From Chytridium lagenaria (taxonomy: Eukaryota; Chytridiomycota; Chytridiomycetes; Chytridiales; Chytridiaceae), in NCBI GenBank assembly GCA_025449115.1, contig JAHLKC010000010.1, positions 310,001 to 374,000 of the forward strand: a stretch of DNA of 64,000 nt. The letters run 5' to 3'. Position numbers and translations under genes: made by a program. The notes beneath the pieces are model-generated. The model saw nothing but the letters and a program-made list of their open reading frames with translations. It searched no databases and was not told where the DNA came from. This document shows positions 51,301-61,880 of this stretch, piece by piece; within the stretch, counting starts at the first letter, position 1, and each line of letters starts with the position of its first letter.

Positions 51301-52035
51301 ATTGTGTACGAAAACTTGTTGGATAATCCACCTTGTTGGCAAGCTGTGGAGTAGTAGCGAGATTCGAGCAATGCAAAACACTTTTCCAAATTAGCAATTA
51401 CTGAGGAAAAGGAACCCACTTGCTTATCGCAGCAGCTACAGCCATCGTGACCTTTACAGATATTAATGAAATACAAATCGCCAAAAGACAAGTTATTAGT
51501 TTTTACCGTGTTTCTTGAACTAAACTCTCCGATAATAGCGACAACTTTATCTTGATTGATTAGCTGCTGCGCTGCGCTAAGCGAGACGCCGCGGTCTGCT
51601 CGAGAATCAATAGGGACCAACTCAATGCGGGTGTCTGGTAAAACACTAAGGAAGATTGGGGGTGAACATTTGGATATAACAATTTGCCAAGCTACTTTGG
51701 GTCGTTGTTTGTTCTGTTGATTTGCCACATAAGGGCATTGTACATGGTCACCGAGTTCAGAGAGTTGACGAAGCTGCTAAATACACTTGTCTCGTCCGTA
51801 TAATCAGCAGGTGGCGCGAAGGGCATCAGACATCCAATCTGCGATGTTACCGCGCGCGAATATCAGCGTCGTTTGAATATTTGTTGCTCATGAATTGATG
51901 AAGCAATCCAGCATATCGAATTGGGATGCAAACAAAACGTCACCTTTATCACTTTCGTTTTCTGAGGAAGAGGCTGCGTAGAGATAGCTGCGACCAGTCC
52001 CAGGAGGACCAAGAACCTGTTTGTAAAGATGCCAT
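48324..52035 (-). CDS. Class C (GABA-B-like) GPCR, paralogue A
   Basis: Seven-transmembrane receptor with a large extracellular periplasmic-binding-type domain, GABA-B-like. N-terminus: signal peptide FLVLLGLVAAISTQPLPQK; the ATG at 52033-52035 needs one base removed to reach it. Ligand-binding domain: LMPFAPPADYTDETSVFSSF, AQQLINQDKVVAIIGEFSSR, FIDGRVQVILIIASTPIVSI and MRSASQLNMLNGDY. Membrane region: FKASKPMRYAFVAIVAICSM (TM1), VNKRNKVRKMNDS intracellular loop, FVTFIALWIALLVVWTVIPS, NFICLGAMVLTLAAGVWLTY followed by TIRNTPSAFNESKWISIAIY, and VIFVIESLVVIFTQTGV (TM7). The cytoplasmic tail is a heptad-like coiled coil (KKLEEKEKILKHKDAAVYKL and following), stop 48324-48326. More than ten short introns. 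Frame slips near 50500-50700. Ligand is unknown. Confidence 0.85.
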
Positions 52036-52539
52036 GGAAGTACGGAGACGCTTCTGTCAATTTCAAAAAATGGAAAGAGTCGTTGTTCTAATATGGATTT
52101 ATGGAGAAGGGTAGATGACAACGACAGGGAAAAGTTCGAAATAAATTATAGGGTTGTATCAGCAGACTGCGGTGTCTGAGAGTGAAGAGGAATGCAGACT
52201 GCGGGTGCAGCAAAATTGGGCTTTCGGGAGGCGCGAACAAGAGCTACGTCAGCACATCCATCAGTTTTTGAGTTTTCAAGGTTCGAACATAACCAACGGC
52301 TCTGCTGTGAGGACAAAATTATTAGAGTCGGTGAGGCCAAAGCGCGCAAATTTACCTTGGTAAAACTAGTTCGACGATCGTGCTCACAAAAAGTCGTGGA
52401 TGTCTAATTGAAGGATCGCCAGAAACTCTGCAACGTAGTGCGGATGACATAGTGTGGAAGAATCCTTCTTCTTTCATATATTATATTCTCCTCAGACCTG
52501 GTACTCAATAACGCATGAGAAGACTTATGAGTTCCTGCA

Positions 52540-53400
52540 ATGTATATGATCGCTTCTGTCCATGCATTTATGAAGTGAGCGAATCGCAACGATGACCACG
52601 AAGGGCCTAACGCATCAATCTGTGTGCTTTGAACTGAATGCTTGCAGGAATAATTGTGGGCGATGGAGGCATCAATTGCAACTTTGCACCCAAGAATATA
52701 GGTGGTTCGTTGTCGTAGATTACGCTGTTGTTTCTCCACCACTTCCAACCATGACTCCTTGGACCCCTTGATTTCTGCTGGAGGTACTGTAGACCATATA
52801 CCCTGTTCTACTTGGACCTGCTTGAATGGTTTCGCGAAGCCTGGAAGGACAGGCGACTCGTTGGAAATTACAAGGCTCCTCCACCACGACCTTATTTGAA
52901 CAACTTCAAAGTTAGAGCCATCAGGGAGCAGATATCTGTTTCGAATAGAGGTACTTCAACTCGGCACGTTCCCATAATATTGCGACGAATCGCTTGCAAG
53001 CTTCCGGCAATTAACGTACCCTCTGGCATTCATTTTTTAAAAGTTTGATGAAGGACTTACAATGTCCTAATTAGTTAACGAGCGATACGAACATGTTATT
53101 GCTCGGAGCATTCACTTGAAGAAGTTGCGTGATTCGATTCCTAACTGCTTAAATATAAATCGTTTAAAGTCTATTCTATGGATGTGAGTGGAAAGTTAAC
53201 CTCATCGTAAGACCCAAGGATTCCAGTTGAGATCCTATAGAATAACTTATAGCAGCAAGCATGAACGAGCTTGGACTGAAACGTACTATGTTTACCAATT
53301 TGTGCATATTTTTACGTGATGCCGGTCGCAGTTTGCGTCCAGACGGTCAACCAGCTTGTTGGCGAGTTGTGGAGTTGTAGCCACATTCGACCAATTAAAT
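52540..53400 (-). pseudogene. Decayed class C GPCR copy with internal deletion
   Basis: Remnant of a third receptor paralogue lying between copies A and B. Recognisable pieces on the minus strand: ATTPQLANKLVDRLD (about 53390-53340; B has ATTPQLANKVDYPTTF), ISNESPVLPGFAKPFKQ (about 52875-52825; A has ISNESPVLPGVAKTFKQ), then immediately VQVEQGIW (A has VQMEQDIW), a WWRNNSVIY-like segment near 52720, and IIPASIQFKAH with a degraded TM1. In copy A the FKQ and VQMEQ segments are about 600 bp apart, so this copy has a large internal deletion. Stop codons interrupt every frame, and the transmembrane region beyond TM1 and the coiled-coil tail are missing. Confidence 0.72.
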
Positions 53401-53591
53401 AAATATTGATGGCATGCATCTCTGAACTTCTGAATTACATTTTTACTTATTTTGCGTTCAAAACCTTAGCCGCATTTGGCTGGCAAGATATTCATTATCT
53501 CCGTTGAAGTATTTTGTAAGTAAAATTTCATAACGAGCTAATATTTACACATGCCACCATCAATACGTACACCATCACAATACATAACTTT

Positions 53592-56500
53592 TCAACCCCC
53601 ACTTTTGTCTTTCAGTTTCTGTACTTCCGTGGTGAGAGCCGCAACCTCAGATCTCAATTGCGTATTCTCTGACCTCAAAGTTACATTTTCCGCTTCAATC
53701 TTCCCAATCCCCGTTTCCTTTTGTTTAAGCAACCGTTCTTTCTCATCCAGCTTTTTCGAGAAATCATCAATGGACTAGGCAACCCATGTGAAGACTGTGC
53801 CATACCATGCAACCCATGTGAGGACTGTGCCATACCGTGTGTTGATTGCGTCATGTTCTGCGTTGACTGTTTCTCGCTACCCTGGGAAGCACTGTTATAA
53901 ATGTGTCGTTATTGTTTCCTCGTCCAGCAACGATTTCCATGATTTTGGGAACGCTATCAAGTTATTAGTGTCATTTAAGTTGATCAGCTACTCACAAAAG
54001 ACTGGCAGCTACTCCGGTCTGCGTGAGTATGACGACAAGTGCTTCCATCACAAAGATAACATCTATAGTAATCGAAATTAATATGATATAGACTTAAAAA
54101 TTAAAACACCCACCTGGATCTTTTACGGCAAAGTTTGAAATAGCGTTCTGAAATGCAATGATTTAAAATAATTAGTTATGTAAGTAAAATAACGGTGTAA
54201 ATAGCGACAAGAAACAGATAAAAAGGCCGGCAGAGTTTTTGGAAAGTAAGCAGCAGAAAATCACTCACCAGCACGATACCAATGACCACCCAGTTGTAAA
54301 TAGCTGAGGAGAAAAAAAATGAAAACGTTAGCAATAGATATGAAGTCACGTCAATAACGCACCCATAGAAATCCATTTCGACTCGTTAAACGCACTAGGT
54401 GTATTCCTCACCGAATAAGTCAACCAAACACCAGCCCAAGCGTCAAAACCATAGCCCCAAGGCAGACATAGTTCTGAAAAGAGAAACTTTTAATAAAAGG
54501 AAGTCTTCCGAGAAAATCAAATAAACTATTGCTTGTTTCCTTACATAATTATTGAACTCGCAATGCGGGTTTTCGTCGAAAAATAGGATGGTTCCATTTT
54601 TCGCTGCATTCGCAACCGTATCAACTTGAAGGTATGGTCGTTGACTGGGAATTACGGTCCATACAACGAGAAGAATCACCCAAAGACTCACGAAGATTCC
54701 GAAGTAGACGAACATGCGGGTGTCGTTTAACTTTCGGACTTTGTTCCGCTTATTGACAAAGATGACACTTATGCGGTAGGTCTGGAAAAAAAGAGGAAGG
54801 TTGGTAGAGAAGTTATTACCAAACCTTAAGTAAAGTTGAAGTACCTTTACAAGAAGTGCGCCAAAAACGATGGCGAAACCGAGGTATTTCAACCATCCGA
54901 ATACAATGCAAGATTCATCCCTCTAGAAAAGAAAAGGTGAGCATGAAGATGTGGGGGATTTTACATGATATCAAATGTACCATTGGATAGATAGAATAGA
55001 GATAAATCGCAATGTACGAAACATTTGCTCCGATAAGAATCCTTTAACGATATTTAGATAAGCCATCACACGGAATCGACAAACTTACAAAGTAAGGAAG
55101 TTTGGCGATGACGCCATAAAAATCTTCATCGCCGAATACATCATCATGTAAATAAACAGCCCAATCGTAAACAACGAACAAGTCGCAATAATCGCCACAA
55201 AGGCATACCGCACCGACTTATTTGCCTTAAACTGAATTACCGGTATAATGGGGTGGGTGGTGGTGCATCTTTACCACCTAAAAACAACATTGGTTCAGGA
55301 TAAAACGTGATACTGTTGTTTTGTCTCCACATCGACCAACGGGAACGCCTTGGACAACTTGTTTACGACTTGACACGTTCACGAATTTGTAGTTTAGGAT
55401 ATCTTGTTCCATTTGGAGGTCACCCACTGTCTACCGTGATCGGTAGCCCATATTGATCACTAATGGATGCGTTGTTGATGAGTTGGCTGATATTTCCTTT
55501 TGCTACGGATAGGAGCTGTCGATTATTGATCCCTCAACGGTAATCTGTCCTGTTTTTACGTACTGGGCATAATTTGAGTACTAAAACTAAGACAAAATGC
55601 GGCAACACTCACGCGATCAAACATGCCAACCAGGATTTTGCCACATTTCACTGTGTTCTGCATGTAATCGGTAGGCCTCAACGCGAAGTACTGGGTATTC
55701 AATGCAAACATGGACATATATCCCTCAAGATAATTCAATCCTGGTCCCGTGCACATGTTTCCAGCTGCTTGTAACGTCATTGTCTGGTTGTTCACGACCT
55801 AATGAAAGTCAGTACACAAACTTCTTTAAAGTGAGCGAATAAAGAAGAATTCGGCATATACTCCGAGAGAAGTTAAGATCAAGGTTAATACACTTACCGA
55901 TTGAAAGATGAACTTTGATATGGATGATGATATGTTAAGCTGCGGGTCGTTAGGGCAATTCGAAGGAAACACATATGCTGCAGTTGCGGCTGTAAATGGA
56001 ATCAATGTAGCTTTGCTGGAACGTTTTCGTAACTCCTGGGAACATGGCGACTCGAGCGGCACAAAAAGGCCTTCCCACCACGATCTCATCTCTACAGCCT
56101 CTGCATTCGAGCCATCCGGTAGTAAATACCTGTCTTCAAACAGCGGCGTTTGGATTTGCCACGTCCCGGTGATGTTACGGAGAATACCTTGAGTACTAGG
56201 GCCACCAAACATGGCGTCAGTCCATCCTAATTGAGCCTTGTTAGCCTTATCCCAGCTGTAACAAAGGAAGGCGGGAAAGATGCCATGATTTGATACGGAA
56301 TAGAATAACGGTACCTGTTGACGAGATAAGCCAATAATCTCCATTTAGCATATTGAGTTGACTCGCCGACCTCATGATGTTGACGATGGGAAATTGACCG
56401 GCTATGACAAGGATAGTTTGGACTCGACCGTCAATAAAAGGATGCAAGTCGTCACGATAATCGGCTTTGCTGATATCATAAACAACCACAAGACTAATCG

Positions 56501-57492
56501 AGACGTTGTAGTTGGCAGCATTCAGTTGTAAAAGTTGCGTCATGCCGTTTCCTAACTAAATGTAAACCCGCATTGTTATGTTTGGAGACAAAATAAGACG
56601 GGATTAAGGAAGAAACTCACCTCGTCGGATGAAGCAAATATGCCAACGGTTGTTTTGTTTAGGCGGTTTACAGCTGCAAGCATCCCTCTAGCTTGAACTA
56701 GATGTGTGGTTGTTAACAAATATCACGAATCCTTTTTAACTTACGTAACGCTGTGGATTGCGTGCGAAAAGTGGTAGGATAATCCACCTTATTGGCGAGT
56801 TGAGGAGTTGTTGCCAAGTTTGAGCAATGCAATACGCTAGCAAAGGGTTAGCAACAACGAAAATACATGACAAAAAGAAACCGTACTTGCTAATGGCAGC
56901 TGCAACAGCCATCGTAACCTTGAATACATTTTCGTTAGCATTCCATGAGGACTCGCTCCTTTTTTACCGTATTTCGTGAGCTCGTCTCTCCAATGATCGC
57001 GGCAACTCTATCCTGGTTGATGATCTGCTGGGAGGCCGTGAGGGAGACGCCTCGATCTGATCTTGAATTAATCGGCACAAGGTCAATTCTTGTATCGGGG
57101 AGAATGCTGAAGCAGAACGCGTTACTTCATTGATGTACGGCCCAACAATAAAAAAAACAAAGAAAGAGTCTCACTTTGGATCATTGTTAGTACGGTTAAA
57201 ATACCACTTGAGCACGTTATAACACATAACAGAGTTTATCGAGTTCATGAAGTTACTGAGGACACTGAGTTCATCACTTAAATCCACCGTTTGAGAAAAC
57301 GGCATCAGGTAACCGATCTATCTCACGTGTCAGGTTGAGGTTCGCAGATTCTCTTTTGATGCCATCGCACCGACATCCGGAACATGGAAAAACAAACTAT
57401 ACCTTGATACTCTTTGTTTTCTGCGGCAAAGGTTGCGACGATATCGTCACAACCATTCCAACGAGGAACCATAAAGCAAGGCCGACTCTCAT
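53592..57492 (-). CDS. Class C (GABA-B-like) GPCR, paralogue B
   Basis: Paralogue of GPCR A with matching exon layout. ATG 57490-57492 gives the signal peptide MRVGLALWFLVGMVVTISSQ and PLPQKTKSIK. Ligand-binding domain: GYLMPFSQTVDLSDELSVLS, MTQLLQLNAANYNVSISLVV, FIDGRVQTILVIAGQFPIVN with IMRSASQLNMLNGDYWLIS, and CTGPGLNYLEGYMSMFALNT. Membrane part: ATCSLFTIGLFIYMMMYSAM then KIFMASSPNFL, MKYLGFAIVFGALLVK, VNKRNKVRKLNDTRMFVYFG, VSLWVILLVVWTVIPSQRPY, NAISNFAVKDPD and VIFVMEALVVILTQTGVAAS. The tail has two HGMAQSSHGL repeats and a coiled coil (KKLDEKERLLKQKETGIGKI onward), stop 53592-53594. Fewer frame problems than A. Expected at the plasma membrane, signalling through a heterotrimeric G protein; ligand unknown. 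Confidence 0.87.
53780..53839 (-). repeat. Tandem 30-bp repeat coding HGMAQSSHGL in GPCR B tail
   Basis: Two adjacent 30-bp units (53780-53809 and 53810-53839), differing at two positions, each encoding HGMAQSSHG plus a variable residue in the cytoplasmic tail just before the coiled coil. The corresponding part of paralogue A lacks them. Confidence 0.7.
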
Positions 57493-57997
57493 GACGAGCG
57501 ACGATGATACAGCAGAGATTTATTGACAGGGAAAAAGAAGACCTTGACGCTTTTTCCCCGATGCGTCAAGGATAACTCAATTGTGGACGTTTTTTTAGCA
57601 CCGGTTTCGACCGCTACCTATCCTCAATGAAAAAGCTACCTGTTCAAAATGGGATCGTCGGATACATTGTGCCCTTGTTTAGACTAGGAACATGTGGTTT
57701 CTTAGATTCTAGGACAAGGATTTCCTGTTGGCAATCTGCCGTTTGGGCAATGATCTCCTTGGTTTAGTTGGAAAGAAGGTTCCACCTTTCGGATGGCATA
57801 TTTGCCGAGAGCTTTTATTGTTACGACAAAGAATAGGTAGATAGCAGATTGGATGAGGGTTTTGTTCCGGTTGAGAAAAGTCTATGTGATGTGTTGTAGA
57901 AGTTTACACTCCTCGTTTGCAGCATATTGCGCTGTGGTAATCCTTCCGTTGAGGAATTACTCATGCGCCTGTACCGTTGGCTACGGGAGAATGTTGA

Positions 57998-58450
57998 ATG
58001 CCCGCGTCCGGCCGAACGTTTTTCAGTGCTAAGTCGATTTGCAGTAAGAATGAGATGCTAGAGGAAATGTTGGAGATGAGGACGGGGATTGAGGACATGA
58101 TCTGTTTAGGGTTATGTGGACACCACTGTAAACGTATCTTTCAATTAAGTTTGAGTGAAAATCTCAGTGACCTCGATCTGCGAAAAAATGAATGCCGTTT
58201 TGCTTTGGTGGGCAATGCGCAGGAAAGTGAGTAAGATACGTTCATGAATCCTTGACTGTGAGGGCGAACGGTCTAGTGGAAGTCTGTTTGAGTTTGAGGG
58301 ATCAACCATTGTTTCTTTTCAGTGTGCTGCATAGAGTTATGCGCTAATTGCAGTAGATCTCTGCACTTTCCAATAATCAGTATGCTGAAACGGTTGTGGA
58401 AGGGTTGGAGCCACTTCCAGCCACCATTAGGATTGTATGAAACGAGGTAA
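57998..58450 (+). CDS. Possible two-exon ORF of unknown function
   Basis: Not recognised. An ATG ORF (MPASGRTFFSAKSICSKNEM) runs from 57998 to 58226, where GTGAGTAAG provides a good donor. A pyrimidine-rich TTTCTTTTCAG acceptor at 58322 restores an open frame (CCIELCANCSRSLHFPIISM) to TAA at 58448-58450. The predicted product is about 119 residues with eight cysteines and no clear signal peptide or domain. Flanking sequence (57.5-57.99 and 58.45-58.9 kb) shows no other gene. It could be chance, or the visible end of a longer or decaying gene. Confidence 0.25.
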
Positions 58451-58911
58451 AACAGCTCGTGTCGACAAGACGTTTAACAATATGCTATAAAGTTTGTTTA
58501 CAACCTTTATGATGTGTTTTTTTTTTTCTGTCTCTCGTTGGAACGTTTATTGGAATGCGAGAATGGAAAAACATAAATGAAAAGCGGATAGAAGAGGGCA
58601 AGGTGTTTGATGCACAGCATTGCAAAAAAAATGTAGAAGAAAAAAGTGCAGGAAAAGAAAAAGAAAAGAAGCGTACACTATAAACGAAAAGCGGTAAAGG
58701 ACCTCCAAAAAAAATAAGGATGTCTTTGCAGTAAATACACGTGTTTTTACTTCTTTTGTATGGATAAAAAGGAGTTCAGTTGTAGAACATTGATGGGGAG
58801 AGGATAGTGGCGCAGGCGTGCGTGAGTTTGGGAAATGTGTGTTGATGGTGAGTGATGGTTAGAGTAAAGGGTATGCCACGGGGAGACCAAAACTTTGTTA
58901 TTGGAAGTAAT

Positions 58912-60126
58912 TTACTCGCTGTCCTCTTCATCGTCCTCGTCCTCAACAGCCGGCGCAGGGGCATGGAGGAGGGCATTAAGGGAAGCGCTCTCGAGCTCAG
59001 CCTCGATATCATCGATGTCGGCAAAGCTGGCTCCCGAGGACTTGCCATAGCTGTAGCTGCTGCCAGGAGCGGCCGCGGCGGAAGAGACGACAGCGGGAGC
59101 AGGAGGTGCGTACGCGGGGGGTGCGGCGTAGCTGTTCTTGTAGGCGGCGGCGGTGGTGGCGGCTTGCTGACCGTACCCGTAGGCGGCGGCCGGGGTAGTT
59201 TGCCAGACTGGGGGGTTGGTGACTTGACCGGCGACGTTGACAACGGCGGTGCCGATGGGGGTGGCGACGGGAGTGCCAGTGACCTTGCGAGTACACTTGC
59301 GGATGTGGACTTGGGTTTGGACGGAGGTAGTGGTTTGAGTGGTGGTGATGGTAACGGTCTTCATGTTGGTGATGGTGGTGGTAGCGGTGGTGGTAACAAC
59401 AGCACCAGGAGGACAAGTGGCGACGTTGGCGACAGCGGAGGTGACACCACCGTACATGGGGGTGTTCTGGTAAACCTGGTTCATCTTCCCGCCCTTGGGG
59501 GGAACAACGACGACCTTGGGGTAGACAGCGTAGGAGAAGACACCAGTGTCCCTTGCACTTTTGAACAACCACCACGTTCAGGTTCAAGTTGCCCTTTGCT
59601 TTGGGTGAAACAGTGTACTCGAAAGTTTGTTGTCCAGGGTAGTTCTCAGCGGCAATGTTGGTGTGGGTGATGGAGGATTCAGGGAATTCAGAGCCAGCGC
59701 AAGTCGCACCGTTGTTTTGCATCTTTGCAGGGATAGTGAATTGACCCATAGCCATTGGTGCACCAGCAGCAGTGGTAGGCTGTGCGTCATCTGTCACGTA
59801 CACCAAAATACCACGGAACTCGGCACCTGCCATCTGGAAGGAGATCTTTTTCGCCGGGGGAGTAGCTGGTTGCAGCGGTGGGTAACCTTGTAAGCATCAG
59901 CGGGAAGAGCCATATTGGGCTTCATCTTGTTGGAGATGGCGCCAGCAGCCTTGGCGACGTCACAAAGGGGCTGATCGAGGCAAAAGGAAAAGAACGAGGA
60001 TCAGTAAAGCTGTAATTAAGCAAAGAAGGTTTGTGTTTAAAAATGTAGACTCACCGATTTCCCAGGAAGGGCCATGACGGAGGAGACTCCGATGACGACG
60101 GCGGCGATGATGGCAGAAAACTTCAT
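58912..60126 (-). CDS. Secreted reeler-domain-like protein with low-complexity tail
   Basis: Start ATG 60124-60126 gives a clear signal peptide, MKFSAIIAAVVIGVSSVMA, then one intron. The mature part is SNKMKPNMALPADAYKVT, then (after correcting extra bases near 59886 and 59850) SYSPGEKISFQMAGAEFRGI, LVYVTDDAQPTT, AMGQFTIPAKMQNNG, ESSITHTNIAAENYPGQQTF and LNLNVVVVQKCK. The order Y-SPG-, F-G-LV, G-F and THTN resembles the reeler domain of secreted and membrane proteins. The second half, after another slip near 59535, is Thr/Val- and Ala/Pro/Tyr-rich (ITNMKTVTITTTQTTTSVQT, AYGYGQQAATTAAAYKNSYA) and ends with an acidic AVEDEDDEEDSE, TAA 58912-58914. Probably cell-surface or extracellular; no enzymatic role is visible. 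Confidence 0.6.
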
Positions 60127-61880
60127 TGTTGGAATGTGAGAGGTGTGTTGGGGATATTCTTGTTGTTATGTATTTAAGGCCGAAGCTGTAGAAGTAGTTT
60201 CCTTTTGTTCGATCCTGCGAAATCAAGAGAGAAACTGGCTAGTGTTGCTGAGTAGTAGGATATACGAGGAAAACTGCGAGAGAGAGCGAGGTAGGGAATC
60301 AACGACGGAATGTGAGGAGATGCGGTGGATGCAGTGATTGTTTATAAAGGATTCTGAGGTTGGGGGGAGAAGAAAGACGGAGGAATGGAGGGAGGAAAGG
60401 GAAATGCTGCCGCTTTATAGCACAACTCAAAAACCAAAAAGAATAAAACTTGTGTACAAGATGAACGCCACAGCTGTACGACAAAGAACGGAGGAGTGGA
60501 AACACGAAATAGCGGCCAACTGAGACGTGTACGACGATGCCGCATGAGAGTGAGACCGCAACACACAAAATTAAATATTTATTATTTATTATTTATTTTC
60601 TTATTTGCGGGGATAAAGGAAAAAGAGGGAAAAGGTGAAACACTGTCTTTTTTATATTTATTTATTTATTTATTTTACGTATCAGGCTTTTTCATTCTTT
60701 TTGTTTGTCGTTGTTCTATTTACTAATAATAAATAAATACAAAAGTAAAAACATTTATAGAAATATTCCGATCTCCATTTTATCTATTTATCTCTGTGCA
60801 GCTGTGAGCATTACGCGCGAGATGCCATTCTAACCCCATTGTATTTATGAAGTTAAGAAAAGAAAGGCATATCTATCGCCTTTAAAAGTACATGTTTTCC
60901 CTTGTATCTGATGCCTGCTTGCAGACCATGGTATGTACGCCATTATTGACATTGAGCAGGCGTTTGCGGTGCATGGAATTACCAACGTTAGCAATGAATG
61001 TAAATCTAAATGACGCCCTGATACATTTCTGAAAAACTTGTTCAACTAAAATTAAAGATAAACTTCCAATGAACGGTTAATAAGGATAAACACCCAAACG
61101 GTTATTCATCATAACCTTTTCATAACACAGACCCATGTTTTCGGCACTACATACAAGAGGAGAAAAAAAATAGGTTTTCCGATGGTTACGTAACGAAACA
61201 AAGATGGGGAAGGGGACTTGCCTGTCCAAGTTTTGAGATAAAGGGACGGGTTTCATGAAGAAAATCATGAAACATGCGATTATTTTTAGTCAATGCAGCG
61301 ATCCCGAATATTATAAATATACACAAATCAAAAGGTTGCTTTACTCTAAAACATTGAATCCAGCCCCTCCAGTCCACGTTGGCCCAACCAAATCTCTCTT
61401 GCCCTCCTCCCACCACGATAAATACTACGTTTTTAGACTTTTGCCAAGAGATTAATATCCCGCCTCACCTGTGAGGGTGCCGACTGCAGGGGTTGGTTTG
61501 CATGGCTCTGTGGAGGATTTCATGATTACTGTGTTGGTGGTTGTTTCATTTAAATGAAGGCTTTTGTTTGGAATAAATTAAAGCAATGACTAAATATAGA
61601 GAGATAAGCATAATTATCAATTTAGAGACATATGGTTCACTGCAGCATGTGCAAGCGGAATTAAAAACAGTAGGATAACAGTTCACATAGATATGGAAGG
61701 GTCGATCCAGGTTTAGGTTTTTAATTTGATCTACGGCATGCAAGGTGCCGACTCCATTACGCGATCAAAGAGACTAAGATATGGCCATGAGCCGCCAACA
61801 TATCAAAACAGCTAGTAAATGCAAAGCTTAAACACAAAAAAACAGCTTTTGCCGACATTTTAATTCAACTGCAAGTTATT
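60127..61880. other. About 1.75 kb without a recognised gene; TTTA-rich microsatellites
   Basis: The gap lies between the 5' end of the reeler-like gene and the 3' end of the GH17 gene. ATTT/ATT microsatellites occur near 60572-60600 and 60652-60676. Several short ORFs on both strands have no family resemblance or clear splicing partners. A pyrimidine/AT-rich character dominates 60.55-60.85 kb. Confidence 0.4.

Noticed and set aside
52268..52290. tRNA B-box-like GGTTCGAAC
   Set aside because: Flanking bases do not form a T stem and no cloverleaf or A box could be built.
58852..59670. Long plus-strand ORF (272 residues, Gly/Asp/Ser-rich)
   Set aside because: It is the antisense of the reeler-like gene's Thr/Ala-rich tail. 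The minus strand has the signal peptide and conserved domain.
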